From NCBI GenBank assembly GCA_026394075.1, contig JAPKYX010000018.1, forward strand, positions 1-64,000: a DNA stretch of 64,000 bases. The letters run 5' to 3'. Under the pieces are notes generated by a model. It did not search any database. It saw only the letters and a program-made list of their open reading frames with translations, and had not been told where the DNA came from. Position 1 is the first letter of the stretch, and each line of letters opens with the position of its first letter. Positions 24,510-33,334 of the stretch are shown here, in pieces. The stretch is from Acidobacteriota bacterium (GTDB taxonomy: Bacteria > Acidobacteriota > Terriglobia > Bryobacterales > Bryobacteraceae). The translations under genes were made by a program, and so were the position numbers.

Positions 24510-26975
24510 ATGAAATTTTTAGGCCCCACACGTCACCCTCGGCTCAACGAGGTGATGGCGCTCGTCTTCTTGTTTGCGAGCGTCGCCCTGATGTTGAGCT
24601 TGATCTCTTACCGGCCGGAGGATCCCTCCCTCAACACGGCCACCGGTCCATTCCGGCCCCTGAATCTGCTGGGCTACGTCGGTAGCTACCTCAGCGACAT
24701 GCTGTTCCAGGTGTTCGGCCTCACTTCGTTTGTGATGCCCGGGCTGATTGTGCTGCTCGCCTGGCAGTGGATGCAATCCCGCGAGATCGAATCGCCGGGC
24801 GTGAAGGTGGCGGGTGGGGCGATGTTCCTGCTGGGCATCGCGACGGCGCTGTCGCTGTCACCCAGCCTGCGCGCCTTCGGCGGGACGATTCCGGCCGGGG
24901 GGTTGATTGGACTCCTGCTGGCCGATGGCCTGGTGGCCCTGATGAACTTCACCGGAGCGGCCTTGTTCACGGCGGCCTGCCTGCTGGTGTCGCTGTACCT
25001 GATCTCCACCTTCTCGATGGCCGTGCTGGCGCGGTGGCTGGTGCGTCCGCGTGCGGCGCTGGCCAGCCTGATGGCTTGGATCAGTTCCTGGCGGCTGCCC
25101 AAGATCCGCTTCCCCAAGCGGAACCGTCCGGACGAGCTGGAGGGCTTGCCCTCCGCCGTGCGCGCCCCGATCGAAGTGGATGAGACGCCGGCCATCGTCA
25201 AGCGGTCCCGCCGTTCGCCGCGGGTACTGGACGAAGCTCCCCTGGTGCTGGAGGCCGCGCCTCCGTTTGAACCGACCAATAGCCACGAGCCGGGCTATGC
25301 CGGGACGCAACAGTTTGACTCCCAATACCGCGACACGCAATACGCGGGAACCCAGTCCGCGCCGGCAGCACCGCCTGAGCCAAACATCTTTGAGGAAGAG
25401 ATTCCCATCCGTACGCTGGCGGAACTGGAACCGGACACCGATTCGCCTATCCCGGCAGCGCCCGTGGCGGCCCGCAAAGAAGCGAAGTTGAAAAGCTTCT
25501 GGAAGCTGCCCCCCACCGAACTGCTGAATCCGCCCGATGAGCGGAACGCTTTCGACACGGCGGAATTGAAAGAAACCGCCGTCCGCATCAAAGCCAAGTT
25601 TGAAGAGTTCAACGTCCTGGGCTCCGTGGTGCAGATCAACCCCGGTCCCGTGGTGACGACGTTTGAGTTTAAGCCCGAAGCGGGCATCAAGTACTCGAAG
25701 ATCACCACGCTGACGGAAGACCTCTGCCTGGGCCTGCAAGCCGAATCGATCCTGATTGAGCGCATTCCAGGCAAACCGACCGTCGGCATCGAGGTACCGA
25801 ATTCGCGCCGCGAAGTGATCAGCTTGCGGCAGGTGCTGGAGAGCGAAGAGTTCCAGGCCGCCTCCTCGCGCCTGGTGATGCCGCTGGGCAAGGATGTCAG
25901 CGGACGGATTAAGGTGTCGTCGCTGGAAACCATGCCTCACCTGCTGGTGGCTGGCTCGACCGGCTCCGGCAAGAGCGTGATGTTGAACTCGATGATCATG
26001 GCGATCCTCTACAAGTCGACGCCCGAGGAAGTACGGATGATCATGATCGACCCCAAGCGCGTCGAACTGGGCATCTACGACAACATCCCGCACCTGCTGA
26101 CGCCGGTGATCACGGACCCCAAGAAGGCCACCAACGCGCTCCGCAACGCGGTGCTCGAAATGGAGCGCCGGCTGAAGCTGATGGCGGCGCTGGGCGTGCG
26201 CAATATCGACGGCTACAACAAAAAAGTCCGGCAACTGGCCGCCGAACCGCGCAGCCTGTTCACGGACGAAGTGGACCCGACGGCCCAGGAAGACCTGCGG
26301 CCGCTGCCCTACATCCTGATCCTGATCGATGAGTTGGCCGACCTGATGATGCTGGAACGGGCCAACGTCGAAGAGAGCGTTGCTCGTCTGGCCCAGATGG
26401 CCCGCGCCGTCGGCATGCACCTGGTGCTCGCCACTCAGCGGCCCAGCGTCGACGTCATCACGGGCTTGATCAAAGCCAACTTCCCCGCCCGCATGAGCTT
26501 CCGCGTAGCCACCCGCGTGGATAGCCGCACGGTGCTCGATGTGATGGGTGCCGAGCATCTGCTGGGCAAGGGCGACATGCTGTTCCTGCCGCCCGGCTCC
26601 TCACGCCTGGTCCGTATGCACGGAGCGTTTGTCACCGAGGCTGAGATCAACGAAGTAGTCGAGTTCTGGAAGCGGCAGGCCGCGCCGGAATACGACCAGA
26701 CCTTCCTGTTGGCGCCTCCCGGCGAAGATGCCGAGGGCAACGAGGAGTTCGAGGAAGGCGACGAAGACCCGATTTACGCCGACGCCGTCCGGGTGGTGCT
26801 GGAGATGGGCAAGGCGTCCACCTCCACGCTGCAGCGCCGTCTGCGCCTGGGCTACGGCCGTGCGGCTCGCATTCTGGACCGGATGCACCGCGAAGGCATC
26901 ATCGGGCCGCCGGATGGCAGCCGCCCGCGCGAGGTGCTGCGCGCGCCCGATTGGTACAACCAGCCGGTGGGTTGA
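24510..26975 (+). CDS. ftsK: DNA translocase FtsK/SpoIIIE
   Basis: A septal DNA pump of 821 residues that clears chromosome DNA during division and activates XerCD at dif. It has N-terminal membrane helices (within about 13-175), a low-complexity linker (about 200-320) and the RecA-like motor with Walker A GSTGSGKS (about 482-489) and Walker B LILIDELADLMM (about 601-612). A C-terminal gamma winged helix that reads KOPS follows (about 755-815: ADAVRVVLEMGKASTSTLQR). The linker is short compared with E. coli FtsK and similar to SpoIIIE-type proteins. It lies 3 bases after uppP. Confidence 0.96.
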   Translation: MKFLGPTRHPRLNEVMALVFLFASVALMLSLISYRPEDPSLNTATGPFRPLNLLGYVGSYLSDMLFQVFGLTSFVMPGLIVLLAWQWMQSREIESPGVKVAGGAMFLLGIATALSLSPSLRAFGGTIPAGGLIGLLLADGLVALMNFTGAALFTAACLLVSLYLISTFSMAVLARWLVRPRAALASLMAWISSWRLPKIRFPKRNRPDELEGLPSAVRAPIEVDETPAIVKRSRRSPRVLDEAPLVLEAAPPFEPTNSHEPGYAGTQQFDSQYRDTQYAGTQSAPAAPPEPNIFEEEIPIRTLAELEPDTDSPIPAAPVAARKEAKLKSFWKLPPTELLNPPDERNAFDTAELKETAVRIKAKFEEFNVLGSVVQINPGPVVTTFEFKPEAGIKYSKITTLTEDLCLGLQAESILIERIPGKPTVGIEVPNSRREVISLRQVLESEEFQAASSRLVMPLGKDVSGRIKVSSLETMPHLLVAGSTGSGKSVMLNSMIMAILYKSTPEEVRMIMIDPKRVELGIYDNIPHLLTPVITDPKKATNALRNAVLEMERRLKLMAALGVRNIDGYNKKVRQLAAEPRSLFTDEVDPTAQEDLRPLPYILILIDELADLMMLERANVEESVARLAQMARAVGMHLVLATQRPSVDVITGLIKANFPARMSFRVATRVDSRTVLDVMGAEHLLGKGDMLFLPPGSSRLVRMHGAFVTEAEINEVVEFWKRQAAPEYDQTFLLAPPGEDAEGNEEFEEGDEDPIYADAVRVVLEMGKASTSTLQRRLRLGYGRAARILDRMHREGIIGPPDGSRPREVLRAPDWYNQPVG

Positions 26976-27010
26976 TCTTTTAGCCCCAGGCTCACGCATG
27001 GGGCTGGTCG

Positions 27011-27490
27011 TCACGCCGGAAGGCGGACAATCTCCGGCTGGCAGGTGACGGGAAAATTCACTGAGTTCGCGATAAAGCAGTACTCGTGCGCTTGCTGGTG
27101 CAGGGAACGGGCCGCGGCTTCATCCGAGGCTGCCGAGATGACCACCCGCGGCCGCAGTTCGACCACGGTAAACCGGCCCCGTCCATCAGGGTCGGTGACC
27201 ATCTCTCCCGTCGCCCTATCTTCGTACTCAACGACGACGATGCCGTTGACCGCGCAAAAATGGAGGTACCACAGCATGTGGCAGGCCGAGAGCGACGCCA
27301 CTAGCAACGTCTCCGGATCATAGCGGGCCGGATCGCCACGGAAGGCGGGCACCGATGAGCCTGGCAGCTCCGGGCGGCCCTCCGAGACGAACACATGGTC
27401 CCGCGAGTAGGCGGTGTAGCTTGACGTGCCGGTGCCCAGGTTGCCGGTCCACCGGTTGGTGATGGCGAAATGGTGCTGGTGGGCCGCCAT
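27011..27490 (-). CDS. OsmC family protein (organic hydroperoxide resistance type)
   Basis: A 159-residue OsmC/Ohr-fold protein. The two redox Cys are in SLSACHMLWYLHFCA (first Cys, after the conserved S-x-S-A-C) and HEYCFIANSV (second Cys). An Arg/Glu-containing N-terminal beta domain with DPARYDPETLL precedes them. Members reduce organic hydroperoxides using thiols such as lipoylated proteins. It lies four bases from the sugar isomerase upstream on the same strand, so the two may share a transcript. It is convergent with ftsK. Confidence 0.87.
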   Translation of the reverse strand: MAAHQHHFAITNRWTGNLGTGTSSYTAYSRDHVFVSEGRPELPGSSVPAFRGDPARYDPETLLVASLSACHMLWYLHFCAVNGIVVVEYEDRATGEMVTDPDGRGRFTVVELRPRVVISAASDEAAARSLHQQAHEYCFIANSVNFPVTCQPEIVRLPA

Positions 27491-27493
27491 CGC

Positions 27494-28372
27494 TTAGGCG
27501 ACGCGGTCGAGGAAGCGCTTGGCGGCGGCGATGCCTTCAAACTCGTTCAGGCGCGTGCCTTCGTACTCGATCCCCACCCAACCGGTGTAGCCGGACTTCT
27601 TGACGATGGCCATCAAGCGGTCCAGATCCCAGTTGGGGTCCTTGCCATCGGCACCAAAATCGAGGCACTTGAAGCTGCAACCCTTGGCAAAGGGCATCAG
27701 TTTCTCCACCGCGGCGTAACGGTCGATCTCCTTGGGGAAGTTGCCGAAGTCGGGAAGAGTGCCGAAGTTGGGGCGGTTCACCATCTTGATCAGCGGCAGG
27801 ACGACGTCAGGATTGGAAGAAACGCCCCCGTGATTTTCGATGATCACGTTGATTTTGGAGCCTTGGGCATACTCCGTGAGCTTGTTGAAGCTCTCCGAAC
27901 AGCGCTTCTGGAATTCGGCGATCTCTCCCGGGGTGACCGGCGCCTTGTCCGGGTACATGTTGGTCCGGATCGCCGAGCAGCCCAGTTCCGCCGCGTAGTC
28001 CACCCACTTGAAATGATTGGCCGCCGCCTGGAGCCGCAGTTTTTGGTCGGAATGGCCCATCAGGCCTTCGTCATCACACATGATCAACACGCCGGAAACG
28101 CCGGCCGTCTGCATGTTCTTTTTCAATCGCGCGACATAACCGGCGGTGGGTGACTGCCATAGAGTATTCACAAACTCCAGACCCTCAATCCCGAAATGCT
28201 CCCGCGCAATGCGAGGGAAATCGAGATTGGTGATCATCCGGCTCTGAATCGCCTTGTGAAGCGACCATTGGGCCAGCGACGTGCGGAACCACTTGCTGGT
28301 CTGGGCAGGCAGAGGGAGCGCGGCGGCGGCAGGCAGGGCCGCGGCGGCTTGAAGAAAACGGCGCCGGTTCAT
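27494..28372 (-). CDS. Sugar phosphate isomerase/epimerase with Tat signal (xylose isomerase-like TIM barrel)
   Basis: About 292 residues. The N-terminus MNRRRFLQAAAALPAAAALP is a twin-arginine (Tat) signal, so the enzyme is exported folded. The AP-endonuclease-2/xylose-isomerase-like TIM barrel follows (GIEGLEFVNTLW, VLIMCDDEG, INVIIENHGG, TLPDFGNFP, GWVGIEYEG). The metal-binding Glu/Asp/His of the family appear conserved (IIENHGG, IEYEG). ATG 28372 gives the cleanest Tat signal. ATG 28381 adds three residues. Exported members in Acidobacteria and Planctomycetes have unproven substrates, presumably keto-sugars or inositols. A second Tat-type member lies at 32395. Confidence 0.87.
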   Translation of the reverse strand: MNRRRFLQAAAALPAAAALPLPAQTSKWFRTSLAQWSLHKAIQSRMITNLDFPRIAREHFGIEGLEFVNTLWQSPTAGYVARLKKNMQTAGVSGVLIMCDDEGLMGHSDQKLRLQAAANHFKWVDYAAELGCSAIRTNMYPDKAPVTPGEIAEFQKRCSESFNKLTEYAQGSKINVIIENHGGVSSNPDVVLPLIKMVNRPNFGTLPDFGNFPKEIDRYAAVEKLMPFAKGCSFKCLDFGADGKDPNWDLDRLMAIVKKSGYTGWVGIEYEGTRLNEFEGIAAAKRFLDRVA

Positions 28373-28427
28373 GAAAACCATGATAATTCAGCAACCATGA
28401 AACCCCGGCAGCCATCTAGCTAAGAGC

Positions 28428-29096
28428 ATGATCTCCCTTGCGTTAATGACGGCCGTATTGTGCCAGAATCCTCCTGCTGCGCCGACGGCGGATCCGGCCA
28501 AGCCGGCTGCCGACGCGGTGGCCGGCACGCAGGTAACCTACCTGTTTGGCTCCGTCCTACCCAAAGACGTCGCCTGGACGCCCTTGACCAACGAGCAGCG
28601 GCTGAAGCTCTATTTTCGCCAGACGTGGCTGAATCCCGGAGCGTTATTCCGCGCCGCGGGCTCCGCCGCCGGTGACCAGGCCAGCAATCGTCCCCGCGAA
28701 TGGGGGCAAGGCGGCCAAGCGTATGCGCAGCGGGTCGGCAGCCGTTTTGCTGTGTTCACTTTACAGGACACCATCCAGTCCAGCCTGGCGGCCGCAATGA
28801 AGTATGACGTCCGCTATCTGCGGTGTAAATGTAACGGGTTTGGTCCGCGCTTCGCCTATGCCTTCAAGCAGAGTTTCGTGACTAAGAACCAGGAAGGCAA
28901 GTGGCGGCTGAATGTTCCCCAATGGGCTGGAGCGGCCGCTGGTGCCGCGATTGGCGTCTACGGCTGGTATCCTGACAGTGCCCGTAATCACAATGAAGTT
29001 CTCCGGGCGGGCTTCACTTCGTTGGTCTTCCCGATGGCCTTTAACGCGCTGATCGAGTTTGGGCCTGAGCTAAAACGTGTCTTCAAACGTAAGTAA
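28428..29096 (+). CDS. Exported acidobacterial protein of unknown function (paralogue A)
   Basis: A 222-residue protein with a short hydrophobic leader (MISLALMTAVLCQ) and an Ala/Pro-rich linker, then a domain that I cannot assign to a named family. Features are WTPLTNEQRLKLYFRQTWLNP, REWGQGGQAYAQRVGSRFAVF, YDVRYLRCKCNGF and a Gly/Ala-rich hydrophobic stretch (AGAAAGAAIGVYGWYP). The protein starting at 29077 shares the same order of motifs, so the two are tandem paralogues whose frames overlap by 20 bases. The export signal suggests an envelope location. The role is unknown. Confidence 0.75.
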   Translation: MISLALMTAVLCQNPPAAPTADPAKPAADAVAGTQVTYLFGSVLPKDVAWTPLTNEQRLKLYFRQTWLNPGALFRAAGSAAGDQASNRPREWGQGGQAYAQRVGSRFAVFTLQDTIQSSLAAAMKYDVRYLRCKCNGFGPRFAYAFKQSFVTKNQEGKWRLNVPQWAGAAAGAAIGVYGWYPDSARNHNEVLRAGFTSLVFPMAFNALIEFGPELKRVFKRK

Positions 29097-29838
29097 ACTA
29101 GCGGCCTTGTTTGCCGCATTCACCCTGCCGCTGCTGGCGCAAGACCAACCGGCGGGTTTGCCCGTCCCCACGTCCCCGCCCGCCACAACTGAGCCCGTCG
29201 AGAAATCGCAAGTCTCCCAGACAGAAATGCAGCCGATGTTCGGCGCGCAACTGCCGGCGACGGCGAGTTGGAAGCCCCTCACCACCGGTGAGCGCTGGAA
29301 GATTTTCTACGAGCAGGGCTTTGTCCCGCCGGTCACGGTTGTGCGGCCACTTATTCCCACTGTGCTTACGTTTGCCTCGCACAGCCCGGAACGGTGGGGG
29401 CGCACGTGGGGTGGACTGGGACACCGGTTTGCCGCCAATTGGGTGGGCACCGTTGTGGGCGACTTTACGGAGACTGCCGGGGCCGCCATGCTGCACCACG
29501 AGACGCGATACATTGCCTGTCATCAGTGCAAGTCGGTCAAGGCCCGAATGTGGAACTCGCTGCGGCAAGTGGTCCAAACCTATGACGGCAATGGCAAGTG
29601 GGTGTTTGCCGGGCCGCGCGTCGTATCGAGCTATGCCAGCGCCGCCGTCACCGTCTACGGACTCTACCCGCAAGAGCCGCATCAATTGCGAAGCTTCCTG
29701 GCGTTCGGAACGTCACAGTTCTACTATTCGGCCATTGGTGATGTGTCGCGTGAGTTTCTGCCGGATCTGCTACGCCTCATCCGCCGGAAGAAGAACCGTA
29801 CCTCGCTCGCTCCACCGCCCCCACTGCCGGGCAAGTAG
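29077..29838 (+). CDS. Exported acidobacterial protein of unknown function (paralogue B)
   Basis: A 253-residue protein starting at GTG 29077, inside the end of paralogue A. The signal peptide runs to about residue 22 (LPLLAQ). It shares with paralogue A the pattern W-x-PLT-x-x-(E/Q)R, a WG-x-x-x-x-GLGHRFA-type segment, an (H)ETRYIACHQC/YDVRYLRCKC motif with CxxC or CxC, and a YGLYP/YGWYP turn before a C-terminal basic tail (RRKK). The shared Cys pairs may bind a metal or form a disulfide. Translational coupling suggests a hetero-complex, but this is inference. Confidence 0.75.
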   Translation: MSSNVSKLAALFAAFTLPLLAQDQPAGLPVPTSPPATTEPVEKSQVSQTEMQPMFGAQLPATASWKPLTTGERWKIFYEQGFVPPVTVVRPLIPTVLTFASHSPERWGRTWGGLGHRFAANWVGTVVGDFTETAGAAMLHHETRYIACHQCKSVKARMWNSLRQVVQTYDGNGKWVFAGPRVVSSYASAAVTVYGLYPQEPHQLRSFLAFGTSQFYYSAIGDVSREFLPDLLRLIRRKKNRTSLAPPPPLPGK

Positions 29839-29852
29839 GTTTTAATCAAAGA

Positions 29853-30572
29853 GTGAAAACCGTACTCGTCACCGGTGCCAGCAAGGGCATTGGCAAAGGA
29901 ATCGCACTGGAGTTTGCCCGCCGTGGCTATCGTGTTTTCGTCAACTACAATTCCGACCGCCCGGGTGCCGAAGCCGTCGCTGCGGAGACGGGCGGCACCG
30001 CGGTGCAAGCCAACGTCGGCGTCTCAGACGACGTGCGCCGGATGTTTGATACGACCGGCCCCGTGGATGTACTGGTGAACAATGCCGGCGTGCAGACCTG
30101 GAAGCCCCTGCTGGAACTCACTGAGCCGGAATGGGACCGCGTGATCGACACCAACCTGAAGGGCTGCTTTTTATGCACGCAAGCCGCGGCCAAGTTACTG
30201 GTGGCCGAAGGCCGCCCCGGCGCGATCGTGAACATCGGCTCCGGCTGCAACAAGGTGGCGTTCCCGAACCTGGTCGACTACACCGCCTCCAAGGGTGGCA
30301 TTGAGCAGTTCACCAAAGTGGCCGAACTGGGCCAGTACAACATCCGCGTCAACTGCGTCGCGCCAGGAGCGGTGGAGATTGAGCGGACCAAGAATGAAGC
30401 CGGAGACTATGGCGCTACTTGGGCCGCGCTGACACCCTTGAAGCGCGTCGGCCTGCCCGCCGATGTAGCGCAAGCCGTGGCCTGGCTCTCGGGTGAAGAA
30501 TCAGCCTTCGTCACCGGGCAGACCATCTGGGTAGACGGCGGCCTGTTCTCGAAACCCGCATGGCCCTACTGA
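29853..30572 (+). CDS. SDR family oxidoreductase
   Basis: A 239-residue classical short-chain dehydrogenase/reductase. It has the cofactor motif TGASKGIGKGIA (about 7-18), the NNAG motif in VLVNNAGVQTW, the catalytic Ser region NIGSGCNKVAF with active-site Tyr and Lys in DYTASKGG, the VNCVAPGAVE motif, and the C-terminal FVTGQTIWVDGG. It is NAD(P)(H)-dependent, with unknown substrate. The segment after the catalytic Lys (TKVAELGQYNIRVN) is about two residues shorter than usual. It starts at GTG 29853, 14 bases after paralogue B. Confidence 0.9.
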   Translation: MKTVLVTGASKGIGKGIALEFARRGYRVFVNYNSDRPGAEAVAAETGGTAVQANVGVSDDVRRMFDTTGPVDVLVNNAGVQTWKPLLELTEPEWDRVIDTNLKGCFLCTQAAAKLLVAEGRPGAIVNIGSGCNKVAFPNLVDYTASKGGIEQFTKVAELGQYNIRVNCVAPGAVEIERTKNEAGDYGATWAALTPLKRVGLPADVAQAVAWLSGEESAFVTGQTIWVDGGLFSKPAWPY

Positions 30573-30606
30573 CTTCCAGCCGCCATCCCGGCTCTGCGGG
30601 CCCCCG

Positions 30607-31515
30607 ATGAGCGACCCCGCCGCCCCAGCTGTTTTGACGGCGGCTGCGGGCCAGCGTCTAGACCAGTTTGTCTCCGCCGCGCTGCCCGAGTACAGCCGCA
30701 GCCGCATCCAGGAATGGATCAAGGCCGGGCGCGTGTTGGTGGATGGCGTGGCGCGTAAGGCCTCGCACGAACTGCGGGGCGGCGAACAGATCGCCGTGCA
30801 ACCCGTGCAGTTGACCCCGCTGCACGCCACCGCCGAAGAGATCCCGCTGACGGTGCTGTATGAAGATGCCGCTGTGGTGGTGATCGACAAGCCAGCGGGG
30901 ATGGTGGTGCACGCGGGCGCCGGAGTATCCACCGGGACGCTCACCAACGCCCTGCTCCACCGCTTCGAAACGCTCTCGACGGCCGGGGGCGATGAGCGGC
31001 CTGGGATTGTCCACCGCCTGGACAAGGACACCAGCGGCGTCATCGTCATCGCCAAGACCGATCCCGCGCACCAGTCCTTGGCGCACCAGTTCGCCGAACG
31101 CGAAGTGGAAAAGATCTATCTGGCCCTCGTCGAAGGCCGCATGGAGACCGATTCCGGCACCATCTCAAAACCCATCGCCCGCGACCCGCACCACCGGACC
31201 CGCATGACGGCGCGCGTCGCCACCGGACGTACCGCACTCACCATGTGGAAGGTCCGGCAGCGGTTTGACCACCATTCCTTTCTCGAAGTGAAGATCGGCA
31301 CGGGCCGGACCCACCAGATCCGGGTGCATTTGGCTTCGATCAGGCATCCGGTGACGGGCGACACGCTGTATGGCGCCAAGCCGGCACCGGCACTGGGGGA
31401 ACGCTTCTTCCTGCATGCCCACCGGCTGACGTTTGTGTCACCCGCCTCAGGCGAGCGGGTGACGGTGGAATCACCGCTGGCACCAGAGCTGCTCCGGTAC
31501 TTGGAAACCGTCTAA
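30607..31515 (+). CDS. RluA-family pseudouridine synthase (RluD-like)
   Basis: A 302-residue enzyme that isomerises uridine to pseudouridine in 23S rRNA. An S4 RNA-binding domain (about 14-65: RLDQFVSAALPEYSRSRIQEWI) precedes the catalytic domain, with the catalytic Asp in GIVHRLDKDTSGVIVIAKT. The arrangement fits RluD (positions 1911/1915/1917), but RluC cannot be excluded. The conserved GRTHQIRVHLA motif near the C-terminus is present. It follows the SDR by 34 bases on the same strand. Confidence 0.92.
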   Translation: MSDPAAPAVLTAAAGQRLDQFVSAALPEYSRSRIQEWIKAGRVLVDGVARKASHELRGGEQIAVQPVQLTPLHATAEEIPLTVLYEDAAVVVIDKPAGMVVHAGAGVSTGTLTNALLHRFETLSTAGGDERPGIVHRLDKDTSGVIVIAKTDPAHQSLAHQFAEREVEKIYLALVEGRMETDSGTISKPIARDPHHRTRMTARVATGRTALTMWKVRQRFDHHSFLEVKIGTGRTHQIRVHLASIRHPVTGDTLYGAKPAPALGERFFLHAHRLTFVSPASGERVTVESPLAPELLRYLETV

Positions 31516-31516
31516 G

Positions 31517-32284
31517 CTACCGGACCGGCGAGAACGGCAGCGGGCGAAGGAAGCAGCTGGTGATGTTCGACACAATCTCGCCATCCGCAAATCCTGGCTG
31601 CGCGCGCAGCTTCAACCATTCCGGGTGAGCAATAAACTTGTCCCAGTTCGCCTCCCGCGCGGCGAAGCTCTCATAGGCCAGCATGTAGACCAGGCATGGC
31701 TGGTTGGGCCCGGCAATCATTTCGCCGAAGAACACCGGCTCCAGACCGGTCTTACGGAAGATGGCGATCTCGCCGTCGTTGAACATGCCGATCTTGCGGA
31801 TCAGCGTTTGCGGGTCATTCGACTGGTAGGTGCGCAGTTCAAACACGCGCGCTTTCGCCGCCGCCTGCACCACCAGATCCGGCACGCCCTTGAAGGCCCG
31901 CAACAGTTGAGTCTCCATGCGGGTGAACAGCAAACCCTTGTCGACCGTGGCACCAGCCCAGGCCGCCACATACGCCGGATCCGCCTCCAGCTTGGCCAGG
32001 CCTTGCTCATAGGCGGCCAGCGACGGCCAGCTCCGAACCGCCAGCACGTAGGGCGCATTCACGGCCAGGTTGGCGGCGAAATAGGCGGAGGCGGTGGCAC
32101 CAGCGCGTTGCGAAGCAGGGGCGTCGGCGGACTTCAGGAAGTCATTCAGGCGGCCGGACATGTTGTCCTTGGTGTTGCGCAGGTAGAAATAGCGCAACTC
32201 GAGGATCGCCAGTTTGGCCGGAGCCTGGGCGGCCGCAGGCAAGGCGGCCATAGCCGGAAGAGCAAGAGCAGTTCGACGCTTCAT
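31517..32284 (-). CDS. NIPSNAP family protein (tandem, exported)
   Basis: A 255-residue protein with a Tat-like or Sec signal (KRRTALALPAMAALPAAAQ) and two NIPSNAP ferredoxin-like domains. The first is around 27-130 (LELRYFYLRNTKDNMSGRL), the second around 145-250 (FELRTYQSNDPQTL, VYMLAYESFAAREANWDKF). Members in Acidobacteria and Planctomycetes are abundant exported proteins of unknown function, structurally like dimeric alpha-beta-barrel monooxygenases. The stop is 1 base from the convergent rluA-like gene. Confidence 0.87.
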   Translation of the reverse strand: MKRRTALALPAMAALPAAAQAPAKLAILELRYFYLRNTKDNMSGRLNDFLKSADAPASQRAGATASAYFAANLAVNAPYVLAVRSWPSLAAYEQGLAKLEADPAYVAAWAGATVDKGLLFTRMETQLLRAFKGVPDLVVQAAAKARVFELRTYQSNDPQTLIRKIGMFNDGEIAIFRKTGLEPVFFGEMIAGPNQPCLVYMLAYESFAAREANWDKFIAHPEWLKLRAQPGFADGEIVSNITSCFLRPLPFSPVR

Positions 32285-32394
32285 CGTCCGCGATTATAGC
32301 GAGGTAGCCAGCGTCACGCCGCTGCCTTGTCCCGCGTGGCATGGCGGGCCCGATCTGCTTTTCGCGATATGCTTTTCCGAAGAGGTTATTCCCG

Positions 32395-33246
32395 ATGCTT
32401 TCACGCCGTTCCCTGTTGGCCACCGCGGCCGCCATGCCCTTGGCCCTTACCGCCAAGCCCAAGCCCCGCCTGCGCCCCGCGCTTTGCGCTTACTCCTTCC
32501 GCAATGAGCTGCAAAAGGGCACCCTGAAGTACGAAGACCTGATCCGCATTGCCGCCGAGCAGGACCTGGATGGCGTGGACCTGACGGTCTACTGGTTCCC
32601 CAACACCGAAGACAGCTTCCTGCTGCCGCTGAAGCGCGCCGCCTTCAAGAGCGGGATCGAGATCTATTCCATCTCCATCCGCACCGTGCTCACCAAGCCG
32701 GCCGGGCCGGAGCGCGATGCCGCCGCGGCGGAGCTTCGCAAGTGGATCGACGTCGCGGCCAAGCTCGGCGCAGGCCACATCCGCGTCTTCGGCGGCGCGG
32801 TTCCGGCTGGTTCAACCGAAGACGATGCGGCCAACTGGGTGGCGGAGATGCTAGGTCCCGCCGGCGAATATGCCGGAAAGCACGGCGTCATTCTGGGCCT
32901 CGAAAATCACGGCGGCGTCACCGACAAGGCCGACAACATCGTCAAGATCGTCAAGAAGGTCGATAGCCCGTGGGTGGGCGTCAACCTGGACACGGCGAAT
33001 TTCAAGACCCGCATCTACCAGCAGATCGAACAGATCGCCCCCTACGCCGTCAACGTGCAGGTGAAGGCGATGGTGAAGGACGAAGCCGGTCCGGCCCCCT
33101 CTGATTGGGATCGTGTCGCAAAGATGCTGACCGCCAACAACTACCGCGGCTATCTGGCGCTGGAGTACGAAGAGAAGGAACCGGCGCTGGAAGCCACGCC
33201 CGCGCTGTTCAAGAAACTCCGCGAAACCTGCGCCCGGCATTCTTAA
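32395..33246 (+). CDS. Sugar phosphate isomerase/epimerase with Tat signal (second copy type)
   Basis: A 283-residue exported TIM-barrel enzyme. Signal MLSRRSLLATAAAMPLAL carries the twin Arg. The xylose-isomerase-like barrel shows ALCAYSFRNEL, DGVDLTVYWFP, AGHIRVFGG, GVILGLENHGGVT, VGVNLDTANF, NVQVKAMV and YLALEYEEKEP, with the metal-ligand Glu, Asp and His. It is only distantly similar to the gene at 27494-28372, so this is the same family rather than a recent duplicate. ATG 32395 is preceded by GAGG. Transcription should end at the strong hairpin 33263-33301 just downstream. Confidence 0.88.
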   Translation: MLSRRSLLATAAAMPLALTAKPKPRLRPALCAYSFRNELQKGTLKYEDLIRIAAEQDLDGVDLTVYWFPNTEDSFLLPLKRAAFKSGIEIYSISIRTVLTKPAGPERDAAAAELRKWIDVAAKLGAGHIRVFGGAVPAGSTEDDAANWVAEMLGPAGEYAGKHGVILGLENHGGVTDKADNIVKIVKKVDSPWVGVNLDTANFKTRIYQQIEQIAPYAVNVQVKAMVKDEAGPAPSDWDRVAKMLTANNYRGYLALEYEEKEPALEATPALFKKLRETCARHS

Positions 33247-33262
33247 GTGTTGGCGTGATGAA

Positions 33263-33310
33263 GGGATCCGTTAAGTGCCGCCTCGGTGTTTAACGGATCC
33301 CACAGTTTTT
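33263..33310 (+). terminator. Rho-independent terminator
   Basis: GGGATCCGTTAA (33263-33274) pairs perfectly with TTAACGGATCCC (33290-33301) around a 15-base loop, followed by a T-run at 33305-33310. It lies 17 bases after the isomerase stop and 25 bases before the stop of the convergent hydrolase. The T-run is only on the plus-strand side. Confidence 0.88.
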
Positions 33311-33334
33311 TGATGGCACCGCCTGTGCCCTGGG

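Noticed and set aside
24858-26558. 566-codon open frame on the minus strand inside ftsK
   Set aside because: It is the antisense of a GC-rich gene with strong FtsK homology; its protein is His/Arg/Gln-rich low-complexity sequence without any domain.
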